A DNA stretch of 64,000 nt. Source: Mya arenaria (taxonomy: Eukaryota; Mollusca; Bivalvia; Myida; Myidae). The translations under genes were made by a program, and so were the position numbers. The stretch spans positions 23,925,272 to 23,989,271 of the forward strand of contig NC_069133.1 in the NCBI RefSeq assembly GCF_026914265.1. Direction: 5' to 3'. The stretch's first letter is position 1; the number at the start of each line of letters is the position of its first letter. The notes below the pieces were generated by a model. It was not told the origin of the DNA. It did no database searches and saw nothing but the letters and a program-made list of their open reading frames with translations. Of the stretch, positions 23,673-35,492 are shown piece after piece.

Positions 23673-25320
23673 AAAGCTGCACTCTCATAGATTAACCGTT
23701 TGACCGTTTTGACAACTTTTAAAACTTTTGTCTTGTAATGAACCATTTCTGCGTTAATGTCTGTAAACCACTGCCTAAAGGCTCTAGAAAAAGATTAGAT
23801 CGCAAGTGTTCATATTTACCTTTGAAAATTGATGTAATTTGACTAAATGCGTCACTAACGCTTTAAAAAGAGTTTTTCGGAAGTTTTTCAAACAATTGAG
23901 TGGGGATGATATGTTTGCAGTGGTTAAAAACAAACTTTTGTTTGTTTGCAGATGATTCTGGCATACTTTTTGCATTTTTTGAATTTAAGAAAGACCGAGG
24001 CAATTTTTGTTCGGATCCAAGTGTAGGCTAAATTCTAACTCTAACCTCAGTGTTCCATGTAATGGTACAGTTATAGAATCCACCTCTTCTGTCAAATACC
24101 TTGGTGCTACCTTGTATCAGAATTTGTCTTTAATTTAATGAAATGGCACATTCAGTTATTAAGAAGGCCAATTCCAGGTTAAAATCATTGTACCGAAACA
24201 GGATTGCTTTACTCAACATACGAAGAAACTACTTGTTATGTCCCTCATTCAGTGTCATTATGAATATGCCTGTTCCATATGGTGTCATGGTCTTACACAG
24301 GTCTTTAAAAAACCTGCAAACTACACAAAATAAGATTATTAGATTCGTACTCAATCTTGACTGTAGATCTCACATGGAACACGTCAATTTCAGTCTCCTA
24401 ACTGGTTACCAGAGGATAAGAGAATTGATCAAATTATTCTGTGCCATGTTATTAAGGAAACCATGGTTTGGCCTCATGTTATATGGGGGAACACTTGACA
24501 TCTAAAGACAAAATTCACTCTTATAGTACACGACTTAGAGAAAAACGTGCCTACGCTGTTCCAACGGTTAAAGGCTTAGGATTAAAGTCATCTGGTACTA
24601 AGGTTATAGTCTTTGGAACAAATTGCCTGCAAGAATTTACCTTAATTGTTCATATAGCAAATATTAAGGTTGCTGTTAAGCGTCATATGCTTGATATTTT
24701 AGTATTGTGATATGTTCATTTTTAAATATTGTGTGTAGGTGAATTTCTTATTAAAATAATATTTTACAAGTTAATCGATGGAGGATTTAAAAAAATGCTT
24801 TTGTTTAAAGCCCCTTGCAACAAGTGCATAATTGTATTAAATCTTATTTTTAACTATTTTATTAATATTTCATTTTTTAGTAAATGTGCATAAATTAAAT
24901 TGTGATATTTTTCTAAACTGATATGATTTGGATGTAACTTATGGTATGCTTGTGATAAAATACGAACAAAATACTTACTGTGATACTTATTTAAAGCGAT
25001 ATGATTATATACATGTGTAGTCTTAATTATTTTTATGTATTTAACCTATCTGTGTCATGCCACCGACATTAAGACCCTCAATGGAAATAAGGGTTCTCTG
25101 TGACCCTTTTTTGAGCTATCCTTGGTGCTGGTGTGCAAGGCATGGACAAGTCATATTCGCATATATGTTATATTTTTATATTTACTGAACATGTTGTTTT
25201 GATTGTCCATGTTATGCACTCATTGCCGAAATAAATCTATCAATCTAAAGCATTGATGCCAAATCAGCTGATTTTGAGACAAAATAATGAATAATGGTTA
25301 AAATCTGTGAGAGTGCAGAT
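23673..25320. mobile_element. MITE, CTGCACTCTCACAG family, copy 4, split by a LINE
   Basis: Left part 23673-23988 (AAAGCTGCACTCTCATAG to TTTTTTGAATTTAAG) and right part 25249-25320 (GCATTGATGCCAAATCAGCT to CTGTGAGAGTGCAG). The right part matches the corresponding segment of copy 2 (8395-8471), showing they are two pieces of one element. Confidence 0.8.
23989..25248 (+). mobile_element. LINE fragment, 3' end of reverse-transcriptase ORF plus 3' UTR
   Basis: 5'-truncated non-LTR element. Translated pieces read KTEAIF, SSVKYLGATL, then IKKANSRLKSLYRNR, LQTTQNKIIRFVLNLDCRSH, ending VAVKRHMLDIL. These match the conserved C-terminal part of jockey/CR1-type ORF2 proteins, after the catalytic domain. 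Several stops and frame changes interrupt it. The 3' end is GAAATAAATCTATCAATCTA, typical of CR1/L2-like tails. Clade not settled. It is inserted in a MITE. Confidence 0.8.
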
Positions 25321-25680
25321 TTATATAACACTGATACACTGAACCACTTTTATCAAATATCAAACATAATTCCGAATCAGATTCTCACCTGAAATAAATG
25401 CAAGTTTACACCACGGTTTAATTTAAGAACATTTAGTCACGGTATTAGCGTAGGAGTAATTATAGATGTAGGTAAACAGCCTAGGATGAACTGTGAATTT
25501 GTGCTGCTTATTAAATATGTCATGCACTGAATTAATATATATTCAATCTTCATTAGCCTTATAATGAATACATACAACTTCACATCATTGTGTTCATTAT
25601 AAATTCAGCTTTATTCAGATGTGTTGTGCTTAGAAACGAAGTGGTCACTTTTCCCACCCATTCATTTCTTGTTGACCAAA

Positions 25681-28600
25681 ATGGACAAGGGTTGCTCCAA
25701 AGTTAAGAAACTGTTTCGATTCGAAAATGACTGTCACAAGCGGAATTTCATAATTACACTTTGTGTATACTTTAACTTCATATTGCTGGTAAGTTATATA
25801 CCTTTTTCTTTCTATATAACGCTTTTTAAATGATTGTAATCAGATAATGAAAGCATTTAAAACCAATGAATAAATGTAAACTACGTGACATTTTAGTTTG
25901 TCTATATGATCAAATCATGAAAACAACGTCAAAACGTTCAGGAAATAAACATTTATTCAAAACAGTTTAATAAATGACCACGCGTTGCAAATGTGTGGTC
26001 ACAGCTCAGTACTGAAAAAAAACAACCTTGTCGAGTTAAAGTGACACCCCTATCTAAAATCAATACATACACAGGAAAAACAAACATGAATTTTAGTTAT
26101 AAACGTTAAACTACTTACGAAATAATGTATTTATGAAAATATTAATTACTAATAACATGATTGTGACCGTGTATTTAATAGCTTGCAATGCACTTATTGC
26201 ATTATTGTTTTCTGCAGGTTTCCTTCATATCAAATCAAAGAAACATTCATTAGGACCATTGTTTTCGATGTTTATTCATCCCTTTCGGTAAATAAACAAT
26301 GTATTAATTGTGTACATCTAAATTGGGACTAAGAGTGCATCTAAAGCTCTTAAGCCATTTACGGCCTGGCCTATTTTGACTCATTGGTACAGCATATATC
26401 AGTAACGAAATATAATTTTTAAATCAGACTGAGTATAAATATTGTATAAATGCGATGTTAGGGTTGAACTTATGGCTAGCATGGCACGTTGCAGCCCTGC
26501 ACTAAAAACAATCCCTCGGGTAAAAGCTCTTGAGCTATTTACTGCCAGGCCGGGCTAGTCACTCATTGGCACAGTGGGGACATATCATAAAATCAATAAA
26601 CTTGTATTTATGCGATGCTAGGGTTGGACGTATGGCCAGCTTGGCACGGCGTTCGTGGACTTACAACAGATTCTTTCCACGAGCGTGCAGCAGACGTCAC
26701 TTATCTTCACCATGAACTCGTGCGGCTATATGCTGGGAACCCTACTTATCGGAGCCCTCTACGACCGCGTACCAACACTCAAACTGCTCGGTAAGCGACG
26801 TTTTATAACTATGTATATATATACATTTCATAAAGGAGCTTTGGATTTAATAAACCAATGGAAACAAAACAAGGTTTATTCAATCTTTAATGAAACTTTG
26901 TTAGAATGTCTATCGGTCAAATTTTAGTTAATATGTGTTATGTCGGTTGAAAAAAGTTACTTCTTTTTTTTCATAATATTTGCAATAGCACGCAGGCTAT
27001 ATTTTTTCTCTAGAACTTTATTTGATTGTTTCTACAATTGAATTAATGTATTTTGTCCGTTAAAAGTACGTTAGATGTTACAGATAGCGTAAAAAAGTAT
27101 TTTTTTGTGAGATTGGATTAAAAGGCTTGTATCAATGATAAACTACCATTACTCCCATCAACGTATATTGAAAACTAAGAAATAAATCTGCATTTTGCGC
27201 GAAGGTGTTTAGTGACTTTGATGAATATTGATTGATTTGAGGCTAAATTTACACACTTCCGTTTAAATGAGTATCTGCCAGGTCTTGTTAGTTGTTTGTT
27301 AATAAAATTGGCAGAATGCGACAATTTTTAACAAACTTTAAGGTTGAAAAACAATTGTCGCCAGTAAACAATCTGTAAACAAATCCCTTTTATCATAGAA
27401 ATTCCATGCTTTGTGCCTCAACTGCATGAAACCTGATAAGAATGTTTATTTTCATGCTAAAGTTAGATGACCAAAGTAAACTCTTTATGATTAAGAATGG
27501 GATGAGTGAGTGTAGCGAGCGAGCCGATCCTTATCATTAAGAGTTTAAGATATTACTTCAGGTTGTCTAACTGATTTCAAATGTATTCTCCATTTGCTGA
27601 CACAAATCAGACGCAGGGAGTGTGTATCGGATGAGTGGTAGTAGGTGGACCTTAAACAACCGCGAAGGTTATAATCCTTAATGACTAAGCCAAGAACTTA
27701 ATAAGTATTAATACATGCCTATCTACAATTAACTGAAAATAAAAGCTGTATTCTAAGCATTCCATAAACTATGGTTAAATGAGTTTTATTACACATGCCC
27801 GATCACTAACTATGTCGATGAACTGGAGATGTCATAGTTTTCAGATGCAAAGTAATAAAGGCAAGTATAATGGCAATACGGGGCATGTCAGTGCAAAACA
27901 TTGACCATTGTGTATCATTTGAGAAATTTAATAATCGTGTACATGCCACTTTTCATTGAGCCACAACCACGCCCAACTGTCATAAAGGCTTATAAGCAAC
28001 ACTTTTGAAATAATCAATAATTTGGTTTATGTTTTCACATAATAATCCTGTCATGATATAGTCCTGGTATTCCTAAGAAGATTCAATTTTTACACATAAT
28101 ACCTATGGCATGCACTATGTTTAAACACAATCGATTATTTGTTGGAACTTAACTGTTTAGCTTAATTCCAGGACTCCTGACCTTACTAAACGGGATAACC
28201 AGCGCCGTGCTTACGTGGTGTTCCTCGTTTGGGTTGTTTCTCTTTGTTCGTCTCGTGGACGGGATGCTGTGCGGAGGCAGAGACGGAGGTAAGCTAGTCG
28301 TACTGACGGAGGTTAAGCTAGTCTTAATGGCGGAGTGAAGCTATGCGGTAAGCTGGGTGTATGGACAAAAGTAAGCTGGTTGTAGAGACGGATGTAGAAG
28401 TAGTCAATATGGCGGAGGTAAGCTATCCGTAAGAACGGAGGTAAGCTTGTCATAATGACAGAGGTAAGCTAGTAGCTATGGCGGAAACAAGCTAGTCGTT
28501 ATGGCGGAGGCAAGCTAGTCGTAATGACAGAGGTAAGCTTATCGTATAGACAGATATGAACTAGCCGTTATGACGGAGGTAGGCTGATCGAAGAGACGGA

Positions 28601-31600
28601 GGAAAGTTAATCGAAAGGACTGATGTAAGCTTATCATGGGGACAGAGGTAAGCTTGTCGTAATGACGGAAGTTAGCTAGTCGTTATGGTGGCGGTAAGCT
28701 AGTCGTAATGACAGAGGTAAGCTTATCGTATAGACAGATATGAACTAGTCGTTATGACGGAGGTACGCTTATCGATAAGACAGGTAAGCTTGTCCTTATG
28801 ATTGACGTAAGCTAGTCGTTATTACGGAGGTAAGCCCATCGTAGAGACACGTTGAAAACTGTTAACACGACCCATATACTAAAGTACTAAGTATAAATTA
28901 AAAGCAAATACGTAGGGAATTTCATGTAAGTCGAGTTGCTTGCGTGAATTCAATATTGATCTCGTGAGATTTATCTCTTCTGATATATCTTTATGGAAGA
29001 AACGAAGAGTGATACAATCCCAGAAACCAATCAAGATAGTGTTAGTATTCTTTTCTTTCTTTACGTGGTTTATATGATGTACAATTAAACACGCTTACTT
29101 GGCTGTTGTAAGATACGGGATCAGAAAACATATGGAGTACGAATAAAATGCCATAATTTATGTTTATAATTTTGAACTATCTTAAGCAGAATTAAGAGGT
29201 CGGAAAAAAATAAAAAAATGTATTTCTTTTTTATGTATTTATTATACATACAGATAAAGCAACGTATTTCTGATAATAAAAAAGCACATTTCAGAGGTTC
29301 AAGATATATAAACATAAATGACATTAACATACACTTTGGGTGAGACAAGTGAACCATATCCTGAAAACAAAACCCGAAATATTTCGAACTTAACTATTTA
29401 ACTGTCCACTTTGAATCATGTTACTATTCTTTTTCGATATGCCCATGTTCAACAGTCCATAAAGTAGCCCATGTTTTGAAAGATTCATAAAATTTTGGTG
29501 CTAGGCATTCAAAGCTTGTAAACATAGAACAATACCTTGTTGAATTTTTTAATTTTGATATAGTTTTATGACCAGTAGTAGAAGCATATCTTTCTTACAT
29601 TGAATAAGTTTTAATACGCAAAAATTGGTGGTTTAAGAACACTTTTAACAAATCAAATCAAATTCTATTCAAAATCAACAATAGTGGTGTGATGTTCACA
29701 AGTGCAATAAAAATGCTATATGTATTTCAAAATATCGTCACATGCGAAATAAACATAATATTTGCAATAGCACGCAGGCTATATTCATTCTCTAGATCTT
29801 TATTTGATTGTTTCTACAATTCAATTAACGTATTTCGTCCGCTAAAAACGTTAGGTGTTACAGCAAACATTGGTTGGTAAAGAGTGTTAAGATACCTTTT
29901 GGTTGATAAACAGGGATTTGGAACTTTTTTTGGTAAAAAGGGCTGCAGTAGCCTATCGGTTGTTAAACAGTGTTGCAGGATCCTTTTGGTTGGTAAACAG
30001 TGCTGCAGGATCCTTTTGGTTGGTAAACAGCGCTGCTGTATCATTTTGATTCGTAAACATTGTTGCAGTATCCTTTTGGTTGTAAAACAGTGTTGCAGTA
30101 TCCTTTGTGTAGGTAAACAGTGTTGCAGTATCCTTTTGGTAGGTAAACAATGTTGCAGTATCCTTTTGGTAGGTAAACAGTGTTGCAGCATCCTTTTGGT
30201 AGGTAAATAGTGTTGCAGTATCCTTTTGGTAGGTAAACAGTGTTGCAGCATCCTTTTGGTAGGTAAACAGTGTTGCAGCATCCTTTTGGTAGGTAAACAG
30301 TGTTGCAGTATCCTTTTGATAGGTAAACAGTGTTGCAGCATCCTTTTGGTAGGTAAACAGTGTTGCAGCATCCTTTTGATAGGTAAACAGTGTTGCAGTA
30401 TCCTTTTGGTAGGTAAACAGTGTTGCAGTATCCTTTTGGTAGGTAAACAGTGTTGCAGCATCCTTTTGATAGGTAAACAGTGTTGCAGTATCCTTTTGGT
30501 AGGTAAACAGTGTTGCAGTATCCTTTTGGTAGGTAAACAGTGTTACAGTATCCTTTGTGTAGGTAAACAGTGTTGCAGCATCCTTTGTGTAGGTAAACAG
30601 TGTTGCAGTATCCTTTTGGTAGGTAAACAATGTTGCAGTATCCTTTTGGTAGGTAAACAGTGTTGCAGTATCGTTTAGGTAGGTAAACAGTGTTGCAGTA
30701 TCCTTTTGGTAGGTAGACAGTGTTGCAGTATCCTTTTTGTAGGTAAACAGTGTTGCAGCATCCTTTGTGTAGGTAAACAGTGTTGCAGTATCCTTTTGGT
30801 AGGTAAACAGTGTTGCAGCATCCTTTGTGTAGGTAAACAGTGTTGCAGCATCCTTTGTGTAGGTAAACAGTGTTGCAGTATACTTTTGGTAGGTAAACAG
30901 TGTTGCAGTATCCTTTGTGTAGGTAAACAGTGTTGCAGCATCCTTTGTGTTGGTAAACGGTGTTGCAGTATCCTAATGGCTGGTAAACAGTGTTGCAGTA
31001 TCGTTTAGGTAGGTAAACAGTGTTGCAGTATACTTTTGGTAGGTAAACAGTGTTGCAGTATCCTTTGTGTTGGTAAACAGTGTTGCAGCATCCTTTGTGT
31101 TGGTAAACGGTGTTGCAGTATCCTAATGGCTGGTAAACAGTGTTGCAGTATCGTTTTGGTAGGTAAACAGTGTTGCAGTATCGTTTAGGTAGGTAAACAG
31201 TGTTGCAGTATCATTTTGGTAGGTAAACAGTGTTGCAGTATCCTTTGTGTAGGTAAACAGTGTTGCAGCATCCTTTGTGAAGGTAAACAGTGTTGCAGTA
31301 TCCTTTTGGTAGGTAAACAATGTTGCAGTATCCTTTTGGTAGGTAAACAGTGTTGCAGTATACTTTTTGTAGGTAAACAGTGTTGCAGCATCCTTTGTGT
31401 AGGTAAACAGTGTTGCAGTATCCTTTTGGTAGGTAAACAGTGTTGCAGCATCCTTTGTGTAGGTAAACAGTGTTGCAGCATCCTTTGTGTAAGTAAACAG
31501 TGTTGCAGTATACTTTTGGTAGGTAAACAATGTTGCAGCATCCTTTGTGTAGGTAAACAGTGTTGCAGTATCCTTTGTGTTGGTAAACAGTGTTGCAGTA

Positions 31601-33883
31601 TCCTTTTGGTAGGTAAACAGTGTTGGTGCATCCTTTGTGTAGGAAAACAGTGTTGCAGCATCCTTTGTGTTGGTAAACAGTGTTGCAGTATCCTTTTGGC
31701 TGGTAAACAGTGTTGCAGTATCCTTTGTGTTGGTAAACAGTGTTGCAGCATCCTTTGTGTTGGTAAACGGTGTTGCAGTATCCTAATGGCTGGTAAACAG
31801 TGTTGCAGTATCATTTTGGTATGTAAACAGTGTTGCAGTATCAGTTTGGTAGGTAAATAGTGTTGCAGTATCCTTTGTGTAGGTAAACAGTGTTGCAGTA
31901 TCCTTTTGGTAGGTAAACAATGTTGCAGTATCCTTTTGGTAGGTAAACAGTGTTGCAGTATCCTTTGTGTAGGTAAACAGTGTTGCAGCATCCTTTGTGT
32001 TGGTAAACAGTGTTGCAGTATCCTTTTGATAGGTAAACAGTGTTGCAGTATCCTTTTGGTAGGTAAATAGTGTTGCAGTATCCTTTTGGTAGGTAAACAA
32101 TGTTGCAGTATCCTTTTGGTAGGTAAACAGTTTACAATATCCTTTCGGTAGGTAAACAGTGTTACAGCATCCTTTGTGTAGGTAAACAGTGTTGCAGCAT
32201 CCTTTGTGTTGGTAAACAGTGTTGTAGTATCATTTTGGCAGGTAAACAGTGTTTCAGTATCCTTTTAGATGGTAGACAGATTTGCAGTATCATTTTGGCA
32301 GGTAAACAGTGTTGCAGTATCCTTTTAGATGGTAAACAGATTTGCAGTATCTTTTTGGCAGATAAACAGTGTTTCAGTACCCATTTGGCAGGTAAAATGT
32401 TGTAGTAACCGGTTGATAAGCAGTGTTACAGTATCCTTTGGGTTGAGAAACAGTGTTAAAGTTTCGTTTTGGATGGTATACAGGGGACAATTAGAAATCA
32501 ACAAATAAGTGTCATTTTATTATTTTATGACTTCACTATATACTAGAAATAGTTATCTCTTACATGTAAAAAAGGCAGTTATTCTCTCAAATATGTGTCA
32601 AACACTAGCTTCATTTGCATACCGTACTGATTGCGCCTCGTTCTGGGGCTGCCAGGTCAGCTCTGTCGAAATGGCCGACGGCATTTCAATGCTAAGCACC
32701 ACTCCCGGCATGTCTGTATACAAGCTCTTTTGTTTCAGGAGGAAATGCAAAGGTGTCGTCGTGCTGGGGATTTGCTGTTCGTCCGTACATGCAGGCCTTA
32801 CATTTTACGTACGCATTCGGGGGAATTATCTCACCCATTGTGACAAGTCATTTTCTCGCGCCTAGAATCACGTTGAGCAACCAGACAACTAACATTTCGT
32901 ATGGAAATTATACAAACGCCAGTACGTTTTTACAGTTAACAAAACAACTCTTGAATTACAACACCATGGTCGATGAAAGAGCTGAGAATTCTTTAACAGC
33001 AAATGTTACAGAGAAATGGGACACATTCAACAATTCGAATAGTACATTAGACGAAATAGTTGTATATGGAGAGAGTCACGTTCATATTGCGTTTGTGGTA
33101 ACAGGAATATTGACGGCCTTGTCTGGATGCCTGTACCTCGTGCTGTACGGATTCGGGTTTGAAACTGTACCTTCCTATCGACCAACGGTGGAATCCCCAC
33201 CGCAAAACGACACTAAAGATCAAGGTAGCCCACATCACACACGTCCATCGTTATCAAGATCACAGACAGTCGTATTTCTCATTGTATTTGGAGGTGTAGT
33301 TGTTGCGTACGCCGCCATTGAATGCAAATATCAGTCTTTTATTATGCCGTATGTTATCATTCAACTGGGATGGACGAAACAAATGGGGGCATTTCTAATT
33401 TCCCTTGTCTGGGCCTTATTTGGGAGTGGACGTTTTGTTAATATATTCATATCGAGGTTTGTCTCCTCTCAAAACATGTTGATTGGTTACCTGATTCTAC
33501 TTCTACTCGCCTCTGCTGGTGTCTATCTGGAGGGAGGGTTGGGTGTGGCACATACCACGTGGATTATGGTACCCGCGGCTGCATTTGCTATGGCGCCAAT
33601 ATTTCCAACACTTATTGTCTGGATACAAGAAAACATCATGGATATTACCGGTAAAATGGGCGGATATTTTCTGTTTACAGGAGCACTTGGATTTTTGATT
33701 GATCCACTCTATATTGGATATTTGATGGAACATTCCTCGCCGCTATACCTGATATATATCAATGTGATTCAATGTTTGTTTTGCCTTGGTATATTTTTGC
33801 TAATACTATTTCAAATAAGAAAGCTTAAAAGAAAGATAAGGCCCGGTACAGCGGATGAACTTCATAATGTAACATATATGTAG
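25681..33883 (+). CDS. MFSD4B-like: MFS transporter, NaGLT1/MFSD4B-like, copy 1 (four coding exons)
   Basis: Exons 25681-25788, 26622-26790, 28172-28288, 32739-33883; 1539 nt, 512 aa, all GT-AG, phases 0, 1, 1. The ATG at 25681 (MDKGCSK) matches the start of copy 2. Exon 2 has the MFS motif A region GALYDRVPTLKLLG after TM2; exon 3 holds TM3-4 with FVRLVDGMLCGG; exon 4 has PYMQALHFTYAFGG (compare IQALHFSFALG in rat NaGLT1), a long loop with many N-glycosylation sequons (NQT, NIS, NYT, NAS, NVT), then TM6-12 with MAPIFPTLIVW and ITGKMGGYFL. The family includes a sodium-dependent glucose transporter; the substrate here is not known. Intron 3 (4.45 kb) contains a 23-bp donor-derived array and a 30-bp minisatellite. 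Confidence 0.85.
26038..26346. mobile_element. R1 dispersed repeat, copy 3 (transporter copy 1, intron 1)
   Basis: Starts AAAGTGACACCCCTATCT and shares ACTAATAACATGATTGTGAC and TTGTTTTCGATGTTTATTCAT with other copies. The middle is shortened by an internal deletion. Ends at GAGTGCATCT. Confidence 0.75.
26348..26520 (+). repeat. Tandem duplicate of the exon 2 acceptor region (decayed)
   Basis: AAAGCTCTTAAGCC through GCGATGTTAGGGTTGAACTT to ATGGCTAGCATGGCACG mirrors 26524-26660 (AAAGCTCTTGAGC through GCGATGCTAGGGTTGGACGT to ATGGCCAGCTTGGCACG), which contains the true exon 2 acceptor. The upstream copy keeps a TTAG acceptor, but its exon would read GGT TGA, an immediate stop. Confidence 0.75.
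26974..27080. repeat. Dispersed 100-bp block, copy 1 (intron 2)
   Basis: ATAATATTTGCAATAGCACG, then CAGGCTATAT, TTTATTTGATTGTTTCTACA and AATT, then ACGTTAG and TGTTACAG; a near-identical block sits at 29755-29868 in intron 3 of the same gene, next to the 30-bp minisatellite. Confidence 0.75.
27460..27695. mobile_element. Fold-back repeat, ATGACATGAAGTAATAT type, copy 2 (transporter copy 1, intron 2)
   Basis: Shares GAGTGAGTGTAGCGAGCGAG and flanking inverted arms with 17999-18215. Arms are GTTAGATGACCAAAGTAAAC and GATATTACTTCAGGTTGTCT. Confidence 0.65.
28289..28850 (+). repeat. 23-bp tandem array derived from the exon 3 donor site
   Basis: About 24 imperfect units with consensus GACGGAGGTAAGCTAGTCGT plus three more bases, starting at the true 5' splice site of exon 3 (GACGGAG|GTAAGC). 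Beyond the real donor, GGTAAGC recurs ten times, with three further GTAAGC. The unit is not a multiple of three, so successive decoys fall in different frames. Confidence 0.9.
29755..29868. repeat. Dispersed 100-bp block, copy 2 (intron 3)
   Basis: Matches 26974-27080. Ends at GTTAGGTGTTACAGCAAAC, directly where the 30-bp minisatellite begins. Confidence 0.75.
29885..32480. repeat. 30-bp minisatellite, about 86 units (transporter copy 1, intron 3)
   Basis: Unit is TGTTGCAGTATCCTTTTGGT followed by AGGTAAACAG; the main variants are TTTTGGT or TTTGTGT, GCA or GTA, and AGG or TGG. Central units are very similar and the edges decay. A two-unit variant containing TCCTAATGGC recurs at 30931, 31081 and 31741. 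Because the unit is 30 bp, several frames stay open for hundreds of codons on both strands; these are not genes. Confidence 0.95.
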
Positions 33884-34247
33884 CTCATGTCATTAATCGA
33901 CTTGTGTTGGGAGTGCTAAACCTTAGAGAAGTATTCAGCAATGCTAGTGAACCAATCTTGTGTACCAGCAAAATGATGGTACTGTATTTTTAAACAGTTG
34001 TTATACTCAAAATATATATACAACCTTGAATAACATCAAGGCATTTTCGTTCTCCGAAATTCAATTCAAATCTACGCAAGAAAGCGCTTTTCATTGGAAC
34101 CGACAAGGGAACACGTATATACGTACTCTTTTATAAAGTGATGCAGGAACTGTTGGTATAAACCTGTCACTGACAAAATAAGTAGATTGCAAAATAGCAT
34201 AAACATGTAATACATGAGGTGCCCACCTCCATTATTTATACTCTTTG

Positions 34248-34253
34248 AATAAA
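34248..34253 (+). terminator. Candidate polyadenylation signal of transporter copy 1
   Basis: AATAAA 365 bp after the stop codon. Other weaker hexamers lie between, so this choice is uncertain. Confidence 0.4.
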
Positions 34254-34779
34254 ACCAAAACGAAAATATAGTTATTTTCGAATGCTCTGCATGCAATCGT
34301 TCTTTTAATATAAATTATACCTTAATGTTTTACTTTTAAATGCACCCTAGACTCTTAACGTCTGATTCATTGCACATAAGTATAAGTCTAGACTATGAAA
34401 TTTAAACTGTCTTCTGCGTTATCTAAAGATTAAAAGTAAAGCAACATTATCATAGCAGAAATCTTTACTCAAATAATTGTGCAATTGTGTGCCTTTTTGA
34501 GTGCACCGTGCGTGCATGCCTGTTGGTATGTATATATAGCTCAGGTACACTCTACCTATTTCTATGGGGTTCTTTAAGTGTTGGTGAATGTACATTGTTG
34601 ATTCTTTTTTTAACGAACCTGAAATGTATTATACAAAGAAGGCACTGCATTTGATTTGCATATTTATACCATACGACACTTTATTTTGCACACATTTTCA
34701 GTTCTCTATCATAACTTCTGAAGCATCAGTGCAATAATTTGTTTTCAACTCATCACAACGGATTTATTCTGAAATGTTT

Positions 34780-35085
34780 AAAGTGACACTCTAATTCAAA
34801 ATCAATACATACACATGAATGACTGACATTAATTGTGAGTGATAACCTTTAACTTCTTACTAATTAATGCATTTATGGAAAATTATATTACTAATAACAA
34901 GATTTTAACCGTGTACTTGATAGCTAAAAACGCAAAAATATCAAATGATTGGTGAGTGCTAATAGATTTACTGTGATCTACGATCGTCTCTTATAACCAT
35001 TGTTTTTGACAAATTTTCATCCTTTTTGGTATATAAAAACAGTGGTAATTGTGTTTAATCTTATTTGGAAGTAAGAGTGCCTTTT
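34780..35085. mobile_element. R1 dispersed repeat, copy 4
   Basis: Starts AAAGTGACACTCTAATTCAA, ends GGAAGTAAGAGTGCCTTTT; lies between transporter copies 1 and 2. Confidence 0.8.
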
Positions 35086-35421
35086 GAACCACTTGGCTTG
35101 TCCTGATTCGTTGACAATAGCAAGGCGGTAGACCAAATAGTCATTAGTAAATAAATTTAAATGCGATTAATTTATGCAATCTGTGTTTGTCTTGTGACGT
35201 TGTGTGTTTCTGATTGATTAGATTTTAGACCTTGAACGTTAAGGTTTAGGTTTTGGCTAGATATGCTCCTGTTCTTTCCATTGTGTTATCGGAAATATCC
35301 ATATATGTATAAATAGTTGCGTTGTTAAAACGGTGTTGCGTTTTTTCTTGTGTCTTTTTCACGCAGTTGGTTTATACTTCTTTTCCTCTAGTAAATAAAA
35401 AAAGCAAAGCTGGAAAATAAT

Positions 35422-35443
35422 CACACACGCACACGCACACGCA

Positions 35444-35490
<47 letters not shown>
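35422..35490. repeat. (CA)/(CGCA) microsatellite
   Basis: 69 bp of CACA and GCAC units, with a pure CA run at the end. Confidence 0.95.

Positions 35491-35492
<2 letters not shown>

Noticed and set aside
29814-32100. Long open frames on both strands rich in ILLVGKQCCS- or TATLFTYQKD-like repeats
   Set aside because: They are by-products of a 30-bp tandem repeat lacking stops in several frames; they lie inside an intron.
29885-32480. CRISPR-like array
   Set aside because: Units are head-to-tail with no unique spacers, in a eukaryotic intron.
33047-33733. Minus-strand frames opposite transporter copy 1 exon 4
   Set aside because: Antisense shadows of a conserved membrane-protein exon.
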